Assembly: GCA_005777805.1 (NCBI GenBank)
Contig: SXLG01000124.1
Span: 1-42,662, forward strand
Direction: 5' to 3'
DNA from: Pseudomonadota bacterium
GTDB lineage: Bacteria; Desulfobacterota; Binatia; UBA12015
Length of the DNA stretch: 42,662 bases
Part shown: piece by piece, positions 18,734 through 26,007 of the stretch
Layout: each line of letters starts with the position of its first letter
Numbering within the stretch: the stretch's first letter is position 1
Notes under the pieces: model-generated
What the model saw: only the letters and a program-made list of their open reading frames with translations
Told to the model about the DNA's origin: nothing
Databases searched by the model: none
Made by a program: the position numbers and the translations under genes

Positions 18734-20302
18734 TCATGGCCCATGCGGGTCGTCCTCGCCGGGCCGGTGCGCGCGCAGCCACGCGAGCTTGTTGAGAGCC
18801 GCGACGTAGGCCGCGGCACTCGCCTGAATGATGTCGGTGTGGCTCGCCTGTCCGAGCGCGACCCGTCCCTCCTCGCGCACGAGGCAGCTCACCTCGCCGA
18901 GTGCGTCGGCACCACGGGTGATGGACTTGACATCGAAGCGATCGAGCGCCGGCACATGGTCGCCCACCGACGCGAGCGCCTGCCCGATCGCCGCGTAGGT
19001 CGCGTCGATGACGCCGTCGCCGGAGGCCTCCTGCTCGATCTCCTGGCCCGCGATGCGCAGCCGAACGCGCGCCCGCGGCGGCCCCTCGCTCGTGCTCGCG
19101 CACTCGAAGCCAGCGAGCTCGTAGCGCTCGGCGACGTGCGACGATTTGCGCGCCACGATTGCGACCAGATCCTCGTCATAAACGCTTTTCTTGCGATCAG
19201 CGAGTGCCTTGAACGCGGCGAAGGCCTCATTGACATCGAGTTCGTCGTGGAAGAGCCCCAGCGACCGCAGGCGATCGACGAAAGCGTGCCGGCCCGAGTG
19301 CTTGCCCAGAACCAGGGTATTGGTGGCCCTGCCGATGTCCTCCGGACGCATGATCTCGTAGGTGAGCTTGTACTTGAGGACACCGTCCTGGTGGATGCCG
19401 GCCTCGTGCGCGAACGCGTTGTCGCCCACGATCGGCTTGTTGATCGGGACGGCGATGCCGGTGACCTGACTCAGGAGGCGGCTTGCCGCGAAGATATGCT
19501 CGGCGCGCACGTGGGTATCCACGCCGAAGACGTCGTGACGGGTACGCAGCGCCATCACGACCTCTTCGAGGGACGTATTGCCAGCGCGCTCACCGATGCC
19601 GTTGACCGTGCACTCAACTTGACGCGCCCCGCCCGCCACCGCGGCCAGCGAGTTGGCCACCGCCATGCCCAGATCGTTGTGACAGTGGGCGCTCCACACC
19701 CCGCGATCGCCACCCGGAATCCCGGTCCTCAGGCGGCGAAAGAGTGCGGTCGTCTGCTCCGGGATGGCGTAGCCTGTGGTGTCGGGGACGTTGCACACGG
19801 TGGCCCCTGCAGCGATCACCGCCGCGAAAATCTCACACAAAAAATCCGGATCACTGCGTGACGCGTCCTCGGCCGAGAATTCGACGTGATCGACGTGCTG
19901 GCGGGCCCGCTCGACCGCCCACACGGCGGCCTCGACCACCTGCTCGCGGGTCATCATCAGCTTGTGGCGCAGATGGATGTCGGAGGTGGCGATGAAGACG
20001 TGGAGTCCCGGTCGGGCGGCACCCGCCACGGCGGCAAGAGCGCGTTCGATGTCGGGGCCGCGCGTCCGCGACAGGCTCAGCACCACGGGCTCGCGCACCG
20101 CTGCCGCAACCTGCCGGATCGCATCGAAATCGCCCTCGCTCGACGCCGCGAAACCGGCCTCGATCACGTCCACGCCGAGAACCTCGAGCTGACGCGCGAT
20201 CGTGAGCTTCTCGCCGGTGTTCATGGTCGCGCCGGGCGATTGCTCGCCATCGCGCAGCGTGGTGTCGAAGATGCGAACGAAGTCTCCTGTCATCGTCTCC
20301 AT
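18734..20302 (-). CDS. leuA: 2-isopropylmalate synthase
   Basis: First committed enzyme of leucine biosynthesis: condenses acetyl-CoA with 2-oxoisovalerate. The 522 residues hold the TIM-barrel catalytic domain (TTLRDGEQSPG near the N-terminus, HCHNDLGMAVANSLAAV, GNTSLEEVVMAL, HEAGIHQDG). They also hold the C-terminal LeuA regulatory domain (~385-510) that gives leucine feedback inhibition in the family. The start is set at the ATG at 20302 with AGGA 3 nt upstream; a second ATG three codons later is possible. The 456-nt upstream region is described separately. Confidence 0.96.
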   Translation of the reverse strand: METMTGDFVRIFDTTLRDGEQSPGATMNTGEKLTIARQLEVLGVDVIEAGFAASSEGDFDAIRQVAAAVREPVVLSLSRTRGPDIERALAAVAGAARPGLHVFIATSDIHLRHKLMMTREQVVEAAVWAVERARQHVDHVEFSAEDASRSDPDFLCEIFAAVIAAGATVCNVPDTTGYAIPEQTTALFRRLRTGIPGGDRGVWSAHCHNDLGMAVANSLAAVAGGARQVECTVNGIGERAGNTSLEEVVMALRTRHDVFGVDTHVRAEHIFAASRLLSQVTGIAVPINKPIVGDNAFAHEAGIHQDGVLKYKLTYEIMRPEDIGRATNTLVLGKHSGRHAFVDRLRSLGLFHDELDVNEAFAAFKALADRKKSVYDEDLVAIVARKSSHVAERYELAGFECASTSEGPPRARVRLRIAGQEIEQEASGDGVIDATYAAIGQALASVGDHVPALDRFDVKSITRGADALGEVSCLVREEGRVALGQASHTDIIQASAAAYVAALNKLAWLRAHRPGEDDPHGP

Positions 20303-20758
20303 GGTTCCTATCCGTCCCCTTCCCGCCCCCGACCCGAGCCGCGCCACGAGCGCCCCCGGCCGACCCGCGAGACGGCGACTGGATACAGCAACACCGCCGG
20401 GGCCGACAGCCGGGCGCCCGAGGCGACGGTCGACGGGAGCAAAGCCGCAAAAAGGCGGCGCTCAACCGACGGCGCGCCAGGGCGCGCATCCAAGGGCGAG
20501 GCGAATCATCGCCCCGCTCCGCAGCACGATCTGGCGACCGACATCCATGGGCATCCGTCTTAGGCCCGTGACCCAGCCGAGGCAAGGGGCCCGCGCCTGG
20601 ACCCCCCGGGAAGATCGTGACGAAGGGTCCCCGCCGGGCGATCCGTGGCGCGCCCCGGCGCCGCACCTTGGCGCCGCGTCGGGCAATCGCTAGGGCTCAA
20701 CCCTTCTGATTTCACCCGAAGCCGGCCAGCGTAGCCGGAGAGGAGCGAGGGTTTTCCG
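20303..20758. other. Divergent intergenic region between leuA and the cupredoxin gene
   Basis: This 456-nt, GC-rich, gene-free stretch must carry the promoters for leuA (minus) and for the oxidase-assembly operon (plus). I looked for a T-box specifier/antiterminator motif, a leucine-codon-rich leader peptide and an attenuator hairpin ahead of leuA and found none that convince. Short frames on the minus strand lack ribosome-binding sites or Leu runs. On the plus strand only the GGAGAGGAGCGAGGG purine-rich run before 20759 is clear, and it serves the cupredoxin gene. Confidence 0.5.
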
Positions 20759-21463
20759 ATGCAGACGATGAGTTTCATACGGAGCTGCGGCCTGGCCGCG
20801 GCAGCCATGGTGGCGCTCGCCGGACCGGCCATGGCCGGCGGCACGATCACCGGCAAGATCAAGTTCGACGGCACCGCCCCGAAGCGCGCGACGCTCGATA
20901 TGGCGGCCGATCCCGTCTGCGCAGCCGCGCATCCGAGCCCGGCGCTCGCCGACGACGTCGTCGTCAACGACGGCGCCCTGCAGTACGCCTTCGTCTACTT
21001 GAAGAGCGTTCCGGGCACGCACGCAGCACCGGGCGAGCCGTCGGTGATCAACCAGCAGGGTTGCCAGTACATCCCGCACATCGCTGGCGTACAGATCGGT
21101 CAGCCGATGAAGTTCACCAACAGCGACCAGACGCTGCACAACGTCCACGGCATGCCGAAGGTCAATACGCCCTTCAATTTCGCGATGCCGAAGTTCGTGA
21201 AACAGAAGGAGACCAAGTTCACGGCCGAGGAACTGATGGTCGCCGTGAAGTGCGACGTCCACCCCTGGATGGCCGGCTACATCGGCGTGCTGCCGCACCC
21301 CTTCTTCGCGGTGAGCGGCGCGGACGGTTCGTTCAAGATCGAGAACATTCCGGCCGGCGAATACGACGTGGTGGTGTGGCAGGAGAAGCTCGGCGCCAAG
21401 GAAGCCAAGGTCAAGGTCGACGAGGGCGGCAGCGCCACGGCCGACTTCAACTACGCCGGATGA
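20759..21463 (+). CDS. Secreted cupredoxin-like protein with C-terminal carboxypeptidase-regulatory-like domain
   Basis: A 234-residue exported protein. Residues 1-26 form a signal peptide ending AMA. Residues ~110-178 look like a type-1 copper (plastocyanin-like) site: His127/His130 in LHNVHG, then Cys165, His168 and Met171 in CDVHPWM, the C-x2-H-x2-M pattern. The last ~55 residues (AVSGADGSFKIENIPAGEYDVVVWQE) resemble the beta-sandwich CarboxypepD_reg domain. It is probably a periplasmic electron carrier or copper-binding protein. It heads the run of COX2 hairpin, ctaB, ABC pair and SCO1, so a role in oxidase copper delivery or electron transfer is likely (inference). The start is ATG 20759 after a purine-rich ribosome-binding region. 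Confidence 0.82.
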   Translation: MQTMSFIRSCGLAAAAMVALAGPAMAGGTITGKIKFDGTAPKRATLDMAADPVCAAAHPSPALADDVVVNDGALQYAFVYLKSVPGTHAAPGEPSVINQQGCQYIPHIAGVQIGQPMKFTNSDQTLHNVHGMPKVNTPFNFAMPKFVKQKETKFTAEELMVAVKCDVHPWMAGYIGVLPHPFFAVSGADGSFKIENIPAGEYDVVVWQEKLGAKEAKVKVDEGGSATADFNYAG

Positions 21464-21515
21464 GGACAACCGGCGGAGCGGTCTCGGCCGCTCCGCCGGC
21501 TCCGGCGCCCCAGCC

Positions 21516-21782
21516 ATGCAGGCGACGACATTCTGGGCGCTGAGCGCTCTTTTTCTCCTCTTGCAGATCGCCCTCGTCGGCTGGCTGCTGCGGCAGCGCC
21601 GTGCCCTGTTGCCGGGCTCTCGAGAGGCGGCTGTCGTCCAGACCGAGCTGGTGTGGACCCTGGTCCCGGCAGCACTCGTGGTCGCCTTGGCGTTGATGGC
21701 CGCAGGCCTCGGGCGCGCCAGTTGGTCGCGACCACGCTTGGTGGATGCACCGGCGCGCGTCGAAGCGCGGGGCCTGCCGTGA
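21516..21782 (+). CDS. Orphan COX subunit II-like transmembrane hairpin (no CuA domain)
   Basis: An 88-residue protein with two membrane helices (about 5-24 and 45-64). The second is preceded by Q-T-E-L-V-W-T-L-V-P-A, the E-x2-W-T-x2-P signature that opens the second helix of cytochrome c oxidase subunit II. The periplasmic CuA domain is absent; the protein ends 24 residues after the helix. Its stop overlaps the ctaB GTG start (GTGA), showing that it is translated as a real gene of this operon and is not a broken edge. It may be an assembly factor or a small oxidase subunit. The structural coxB lies 18 kb away. Confidence 0.65.
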   Translation: MQATTFWALSALFLLLQIALVGWLLRQRRALLPGSREAAVVQTELVWTLVPAALVVALALMAAGLGRASWSRPRLVDAPARVEARGLP

Positions 21783-22702
21783 ACCCACCCAACCCTGCAC
21801 CGACGCTCAGCGCCGCGGCACACGAACCCGCCACCGCCCCGGCCTCGCTGGCGCGCGATCTGCTCGAGCTGACCAAGCCACGAATCACGACAATGGCCGT
21901 GATCTCGGTCGCGGCAGGCTACACCCTCGGCAGCCGCGGGCCGGTCGCTCTTGCCCTTGCGGGAGCGGTCCTGTGCGCCGCGACGCTGCTCGCGAGTGGG
22001 GCGAGCGCACTCAACCAGTGGCTTGAGAGCGAGACGGATCAGTGGATGACTCGCACCGCGAGCCGGCCACTCCCGCAGGGCCGCCTCGCTTCAAGCGTGG
22101 CCCTCGGATTCGGAGTCCTGCTGGTCGCAAGTGGCCTGGTCCTGATGACCATGGCCGGCGGCGCACTCGCCGCCTCGATCGGGCTGGTCACGGTGGCGCT
22201 CTACGTGCTCGCCTACACGCCGCTGAAGCGAACGACGCCCCTCTGCACCGTGATTGGCGCCGTGCCCGGTGCGCTGCCCCCACTCATGGGCTGGGCTGCG
22301 GGTGCGGGCAGCCTCACGGCGGAGGCGTGGCTGCTGTTCGCAATACTGTTCTTGTGGCAGATGCCACACTTCCTCGCGATCGCCTGGCTCTACCGCGACG
22401 ACTACGCGCGCGCCGGACAGCCCATGCTGCCGGTGGTGGACCCCTCGGGTGCCGCCACCGCTCGTCAAGCGGTGCTCTACGCAGCAGCCCTGCTGCCGGT
22501 CAGTCTGCTGCCCTCGGTACTGGGCATCGCGCGCGAGCCCTACTTCGCGGTGGCGCTGGTGTCGGGCGTAGCACTGCTCGTCGCGTCGCTGCGAATGGGC
22601 CTCACGCGATCGATGGCCGACGCCCGGCTCCTCCTGCGGGTTTCGATTCTCTACCTGCCCGTGCTGCTCGGGACGATGGTCTGGGCACGGCAACCCTTCT
22701 AG
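21779..22702 (+). CDS. ctaB: Protoheme IX farnesyltransferase (heme O synthase)
   Basis: UbiA-family integral membrane prenyltransferase that adds farnesyl to heme B, giving heme O for aa3/bo-type oxidases. The 307 residues have about nine membrane helices. The first Asp-rich motif is recognisable as NQWLESETDQWMTRTASRPLP, the second as YRDDYARAGQPMLP. LTKPRITTMAV at the start and the YTPLKRTTPLCTVIGAVPGALPPLMGW block are typical of CtaB. The GTG at 21779 overlaps the previous stop and gives normal length. It probably serves the aa3-type oxidase encoded at 37.0-40.7 kb. Confidence 0.95.
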   Translation: MNPPNPAPTLSAAAHEPATAPASLARDLLELTKPRITTMAVISVAAGYTLGSRGPVALALAGAVLCAATLLASGASALNQWLESETDQWMTRTASRPLPQGRLASSVALGFGVLLVASGLVLMTMAGGALAASIGLVTVALYVLAYTPLKRTTPLCTVIGAVPGALPPLMGWAAGAGSLTAEAWLLFAILFLWQMPHFLAIAWLYRDDYARAGQPMLPVVDPSGAATARQAVLYAAALLPVSLLPSVLGIAREPYFAVALVSGVALLVASLRMGLTRSMADARLLLRVSILYLPVLLGTMVWARQPF

Positions 22703-22716
22703 CGAGGTCTCGAGCG

Positions 22717-23661
22717 ATGAGTTACGCGATCGTCGAGACCAACGCACTCGGCCACAACTACGGTGAGCGCCGCGCGCTCGACGGCGTCTCGCTGTCCATC
22801 GCTGCCGGTGAGATTTTTGGCCTGCTTGGCCCCAACGGCGGCGGCAAGACGACGCTCTTCCGGATCCTCGCGACTCTGATCCGTGCTGCCCGCGGCTCGG
22901 CTTCGATCGACGGACACGACGTGGTGCGCGATCCGCACGGCGTGCGGCGGCGGCTCGGCGTCGCCTTCCAATCGCCGAGCCTCGATCCGGTGCTGACCGT
23001 ACACGAGAATCTCGCCCATCACGGCCGACTGCAGGGACTGGCACGCGGCGACCTCGGCGCACGCATCGACGAGTTGCTTGCCGCCTTCGACCTCGCTGAC
23101 CGTGCCGGCGCACGCGTCGGTACCCTGAGCGGCGGGCTGGCACGCCGGGCCGACCTCGCCCGCGCGCTGCTGCACCGCCCGCCGGTGGTCCTGCTCGACG
23201 AACCGACCACCGGACTCGATCCGCGCGCCCGCCTGGATCTCTGGCGCCATCTCGACCTTCTACGCACGCAGCAGGGCACGGCCGTACTCGTCACGACCCA
23301 CCTGATGGAAGACGCCGAACGCTGCGACCGCCTGCTCCTGCTCGACCGCGGGCACGTGGTGGCGCAGGACACGCCCGACGCTCTCCGGCGCGAGATCGGG
23401 GGCGACGTGATCGTGATTCGGGGCGGCGATCCCGAGACACTGGCCGACGATATCGGGCGCAAGCTCGGCGAGTCGGTGTCGGTGGTGGACGGCACCTGTC
23501 GCATCCGGCGCGCACGCGGCCACGAATTCGTGCCGGCCCTCTTCGAGGCACTGCCCGGGCGCATCGAGGCGGTCAGCGTGGGGCGACCCACACTCGAAGA
23601 CGTGTTCATCCAGAGAACAGGCCACCCTCTCTGGGAGGACAAGGAGAGCGCAGCCACATGA
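22717..23661 (+). CDS. ABC transporter ATPase (DrrA/ABC-2 type) in the oxidase-assembly operon
   Basis: ATPase of 314 residues: Walker A GPNGGGKTT, signature LSGGLARR, Walker B VVLLDEPTTGLDP, H-loop TTH. A ~80-residue C-terminal extension (from about 225), with a PTLEDVFIQRTG ending, is typical of DrrA-like exporter ATPases. The usual alanine in Walker A (GPNGAGKT) is Gly here, a tolerated change. The ATG at 22717 follows ctaB by 14 nt with a GAGG site, and the stop overlaps the permease start in ATGA. It pairs with the next gene. The transported substrate is not evident; placement between ctaB and SCO1 points to a cofactor or copper-handling role (inference). Confidence 0.9.
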   Translation: MSYAIVETNALGHNYGERRALDGVSLSIAAGEIFGLLGPNGGGKTTLFRILATLIRAARGSASIDGHDVVRDPHGVRRRLGVAFQSPSLDPVLTVHENLAHHGRLQGLARGDLGARIDELLAAFDLADRAGARVGTLSGGLARRADLARALLHRPPVVLLDEPTTGLDPRARLDLWRHLDLLRTQQGTAVLVTTHLMEDAERCDRLLLLDRGHVVAQDTPDALRREIGGDVIVIRGGDPETLADDIGRKLGESVSVVDGTCRIRRARGHEFVPALFEALPGRIEAVSVGRPTLEDVFIQRTGHPLWEDKESAAT

Positions 23662-24443
23662 ACTCGACTCTGGCCGCCACCATGGGGGCGGTGACGACGC
23701 TCTGGTGGCGTGACATCGTCCGCTTCTACCGTCAGCGCAGCCGGATCGTCGGAGCGCTCGCTACCCCCCTGATCTTCTGGCTTCTGCTCGGCTCGGGCTT
23801 CTCCGGTTCCTTCCGGGCAGAGGGCAACTACGCGACCTTCTTCTACCCCGGCGTGATGGTGATGATCGTGCTCTTCACCGCGATCTTCTCGACCATTTCG
23901 GTGATCGAGGATCGCCGCGAGGGCTTCCTGCAGGGCGTACTCGTGGCGCCGATCTCGCGTGGTGCGATCGTGGCCGGCAAGGTGCTTGGCGGCAGCACTC
24001 TGGCGCTGGGCCAGGCGGCCCTGCTGCTGGCGGCCATCCCCTGGCTCGGCCTGCGCCCCGGCGCCAGTGGTCTCGCTCTCGCGCTGTTGGTCTTGACGCT
24101 GATCGCCTTGGCCCTCACGGCGCTGGGCTTCATCATCGCCTGGCAACTCGACTCGACCCAAGGCTTCCACGCCATCATGAATCTCGTGCTCATGCCCATG
24201 TGGCTCCTCTCGGGGGCGTTCTTTCCGCCCACCGGTGCGGCCGGGTGGATGCGACCGCTGATCGCGGTGAATCCCCTCACGTATGGCGTGGCCGCGCTGC
24301 GCGAGGCCCTGGCTCCTGGCGCGGCGGGGACCGACGCCCCGTCCTTCGGGCTGGCACTCGGCGTCACCGCAGCTTTCGCGCTGGTCACCTTCCTCGCGGC
24401 GCGCGCCCTCGCCGAGAGGCCCCTCGACGCGAGACTCGCATGA
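23658..24443 (+). CDS. ABC-2 type permease
   Basis: A 261-residue inner-membrane protein with six predicted helices of the ABC-2 family. It has a cytoplasmic N-terminus with a WWRDIVRFYRQRSRIVG amphipathic stretch, a central region with EDRREGFLQGVLVAPISR (the coupling segment of the family), and the MPMWLLSGAFFPP motif near the fifth helix. It overlaps the ATPase gene and SCO1 at ATGA junctions on both sides, so the exporter and SCO1 are made together. Confidence 0.9.
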   Translation: MNSTLAATMGAVTTLWWRDIVRFYRQRSRIVGALATPLIFWLLLGSGFSGSFRAEGNYATFFYPGVMVMIVLFTAIFSTISVIEDRREGFLQGVLVAPISRGAIVAGKVLGGSTLALGQAALLLAAIPWLGLRPGASGLALALLVLTLIALALTALGFIIAWQLDSTQGFHAIMNLVLMPMWLLSGAFFPPTGAAGWMRPLIAVNPLTYGVAALREALAPGAAGTDAPSFGLALGVTAAFALVTFLAARALAERPLDARLA

Positions 24444-25048
24444 AGCGGCAGGCCCCGACTCTGGTGCTGCTGGGGCTCGGGGTTGCTGCGGCACTGGCGG
24501 TGCTTTGGACACTCGCCGGCGCGCCGGTCCGCGAGCCGGGGCTTCCGGAACTCGTCAAGCTGCCGGCCTTCACCCTGAGCGACACCGCGGGCCGGGCGGT
24601 CTCGCAGCAGGATCTGGCGGGTCACCCGTGGGTCGCCGATCTCATCTTCACCACCTGTGCCGGCATCTGCCCACGCATGACCAGCGAGATGCGCCGACTC
24701 GACGAGGACACGCGCGACTTGACCGAACTGCGCCTCGTCTCGATCACGGTCGATCCGGAACGCGACACGCCCGAGGTCCTCAAGGCCTATGCCGCTCGCG
24801 TCGGCGCCGACCCACGACGCTGGCTCTTCCTCACGGGCGACCGCGCCGCGATCTGGCAACTCGCCCGTGAGGGCCTCCTGCTGCCGGTGGCAGAGGGCAA
24901 CCCCAAGATGGGTGACGAGGAGATCATCCACAGCCAACGCTTCGTGCTGATCGACGCGCGTGGGGTCGTCCGCGCCACCTACGACGTGCGCGATGGCGAA
25001 GCTCTGGCCCGGCTGCGCACCGACCTGCGCCAGCTCACCAGCGAATAG
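24440..25048 (+). CDS. SCO1/SenC copper chaperone
   Basis: Membrane-anchored periplasmic thioredoxin-fold protein that helps metallate the CuA site of cytochrome oxidase subunit II. Of 202 residues, an N-terminal anchor lies at about 7-25. The copper ligands are Cys73 and Cys77 in TTCAGICPRM, plus His164 in IIHSQRF. The VDPERDTPEVLKAYA segment is typical of the family. The ATG at 24440 overlaps the permease stop. It is the last gene of the operon; a copy of its final codons and stop recurs 67 nt downstream. Confidence 0.94.
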   Translation: MKRQAPTLVLLGLGVAAALAVLWTLAGAPVREPGLPELVKLPAFTLSDTAGRAVSQQDLAGHPWVADLIFTTCAGICPRMTSEMRRLDEDTRDLTELRLVSITVDPERDTPEVLKAYAARVGADPRRWLFLTGDRAAIWQLAREGLLLPVAEGNPKMGDEEIIHSQRFVLIDARGVVRATYDVRDGEALARLRTDLRQLTSE

Positions 25049-25118
25049 GTGCCGCCCCACGGCCCGACCGCCACTCGACGGGCGGACGGACCTGCAGCAA
25101 CTCGCCAGCGGATAGGTG
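25022..25118. repeat. Direct repeat duplicating the SCO1 3' end
   Basis: Copy 1 (25022-25051) covers the last eight codons of SCO1, its TAG and 3 nt. Copy 2 (25089-25118), 67 nt downstream, matches it at about 25 of 30 positions and includes the taggtg end. The 167-nt gap to the Ogt stop otherwise holds nothing recognisable, and no intrinsic terminator is visible. Confidence 0.75.
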
Positions 25119-25215
25119 TTCGGCCGAGTTCTCCCGTCTCGAACCCCGCGATCGTGCCCAAGCGAGTCGCTCCTCTAGATTGCGCGCGACGCCAAAGGCG
25201 CGACCGGTGGCAAGC

Positions 25216-25722
25216 TCAGGCCACGGCCACCCTTGCCGCGAGCTGACCCTGTCCTTGCTCGAGCGCAAGCAGAAAACGTTTGCGGTCGAGGCCTCCGCCG
25301 TAACCCGTAAGGTGACCGCTGGCGCCGATGATGCGGTGGCAAGGCACGATGATGGCGATCGGGTTGGCGCCGTTGGCCATCCCGACGGCGCGCGACGCAC
25401 TCGGGCGCCGGATCGCGGTAGCAATCGCTCCGTAGCTCGCGACCTCGCCGTAGGGCACGCGCTGCAGAGCCCGCCAAACACGGAGCTGAAAGGGCGTACC
25501 CTGCGGCGCGAGCGGCACGTCGAAATCGCGCCGACGCCGGCCAAAGAAGGCATCGAGCTGGCGGCGCGTGCGATCGATGATGGTGTCGCTCGTTTCGATG
25601 GCTTCGCCTCGGACCTGATCCACCTTGCGACCGTCACTGAAGAGCAGCCCGGCAAGCGCCTCGCCATTCGACACCAGAATGAGTTCGCCAAGCGGGCTCG
25701 AATGCGTCAACCATCGCGTCAT
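25216..25722 (-). CDS. ogt: Methylated-DNA--protein-cysteine S-methyltransferase
   Basis: Suicide DNA-repair protein that takes alkyl groups from O6-alkylguanine. The 168 residues hold the conserved active site IVPCHRIIG with acceptor Cys128, preceded by FQLRVWRALQRVPYGEVASYGAIA and GMANGANP, and followed by GYGGGLDRKRFLLALE. The ATG at 25722 has a strong GGGAGGA site and sets the start, although the frame is open further up. No Ada regulatory domain is fused. It stands alone on its transcript between SCO1 (convergent) and the D-aminoacylase gene. Confidence 0.95.
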   Translation of the reverse strand: MTRWLTHSSPLGELILVSNGEALAGLLFSDGRKVDQVRGEAIETSDTIIDRTRRQLDAFFGRRRRDFDVPLAPQGTPFQLRVWRALQRVPYGEVASYGAIATAIRRPSASRAVGMANGANPIAIIVPCHRIIGASGHLTGYGGGLDRKRFLLALEQGQGQLAARVAVA

Positions 25723-25903
25723 GGCTTCCTCCCACCGCCGCCACGGACCCCTCGCGTCCGCTCCCGGCTCTTCGGCGACGATCATGGTCGCGCGGGCCAC
25801 CACAATCAACCACGCGGCCGCGCCACGGCGGACGCCGACGGCCCCCAGCGACGATCCGGGCGCCCGCACCTTCCGGGCTCGCGCCGGGAACAAGCTCACC
25901 GCG

Positions 25904-26007
25904 CCTCTCGTCAGCCTCGGCGATGCGGCTGCGCCGCCAGATCACGCATCGCCCGGATCGAATCGAGTCGCGAACCTCTCGTCAGCCTCGACGGCCGGGC
26001 TGGGCCC
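25904..26007. repeat. Direct repeat duplicating the D-aminoacylase gene 3' end
   Basis: The 16-nt string cctctcgtcagcctcg occurs exactly at 25904-25919 and 25975-25990, 71 nt apart, with weaker similarity continuing for about 17 nt. The second copy contains the stop codon (25982-25984) and the last codons of the amidohydrolase gene. The first therefore lies downstream of that gene as an echo of its end. The rest of 25723-25981 has no gene I can support. Confidence 0.7.

Noticed and set aside
17456..19861. An 801-codon plus-strand frame opposite leuB and leuA
   Set aside because: It is the mirror image of two highly conserved enzymes and crosses the intergenic gap between them; no homology.
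20303..20758. T-box or leucine attenuator ahead of leuA
   Set aside because: No conserved T-box sequence, no run of Leu codons in a short frame with a ribosome-binding site, and no hairpin followed by a T-run on the minus strand.
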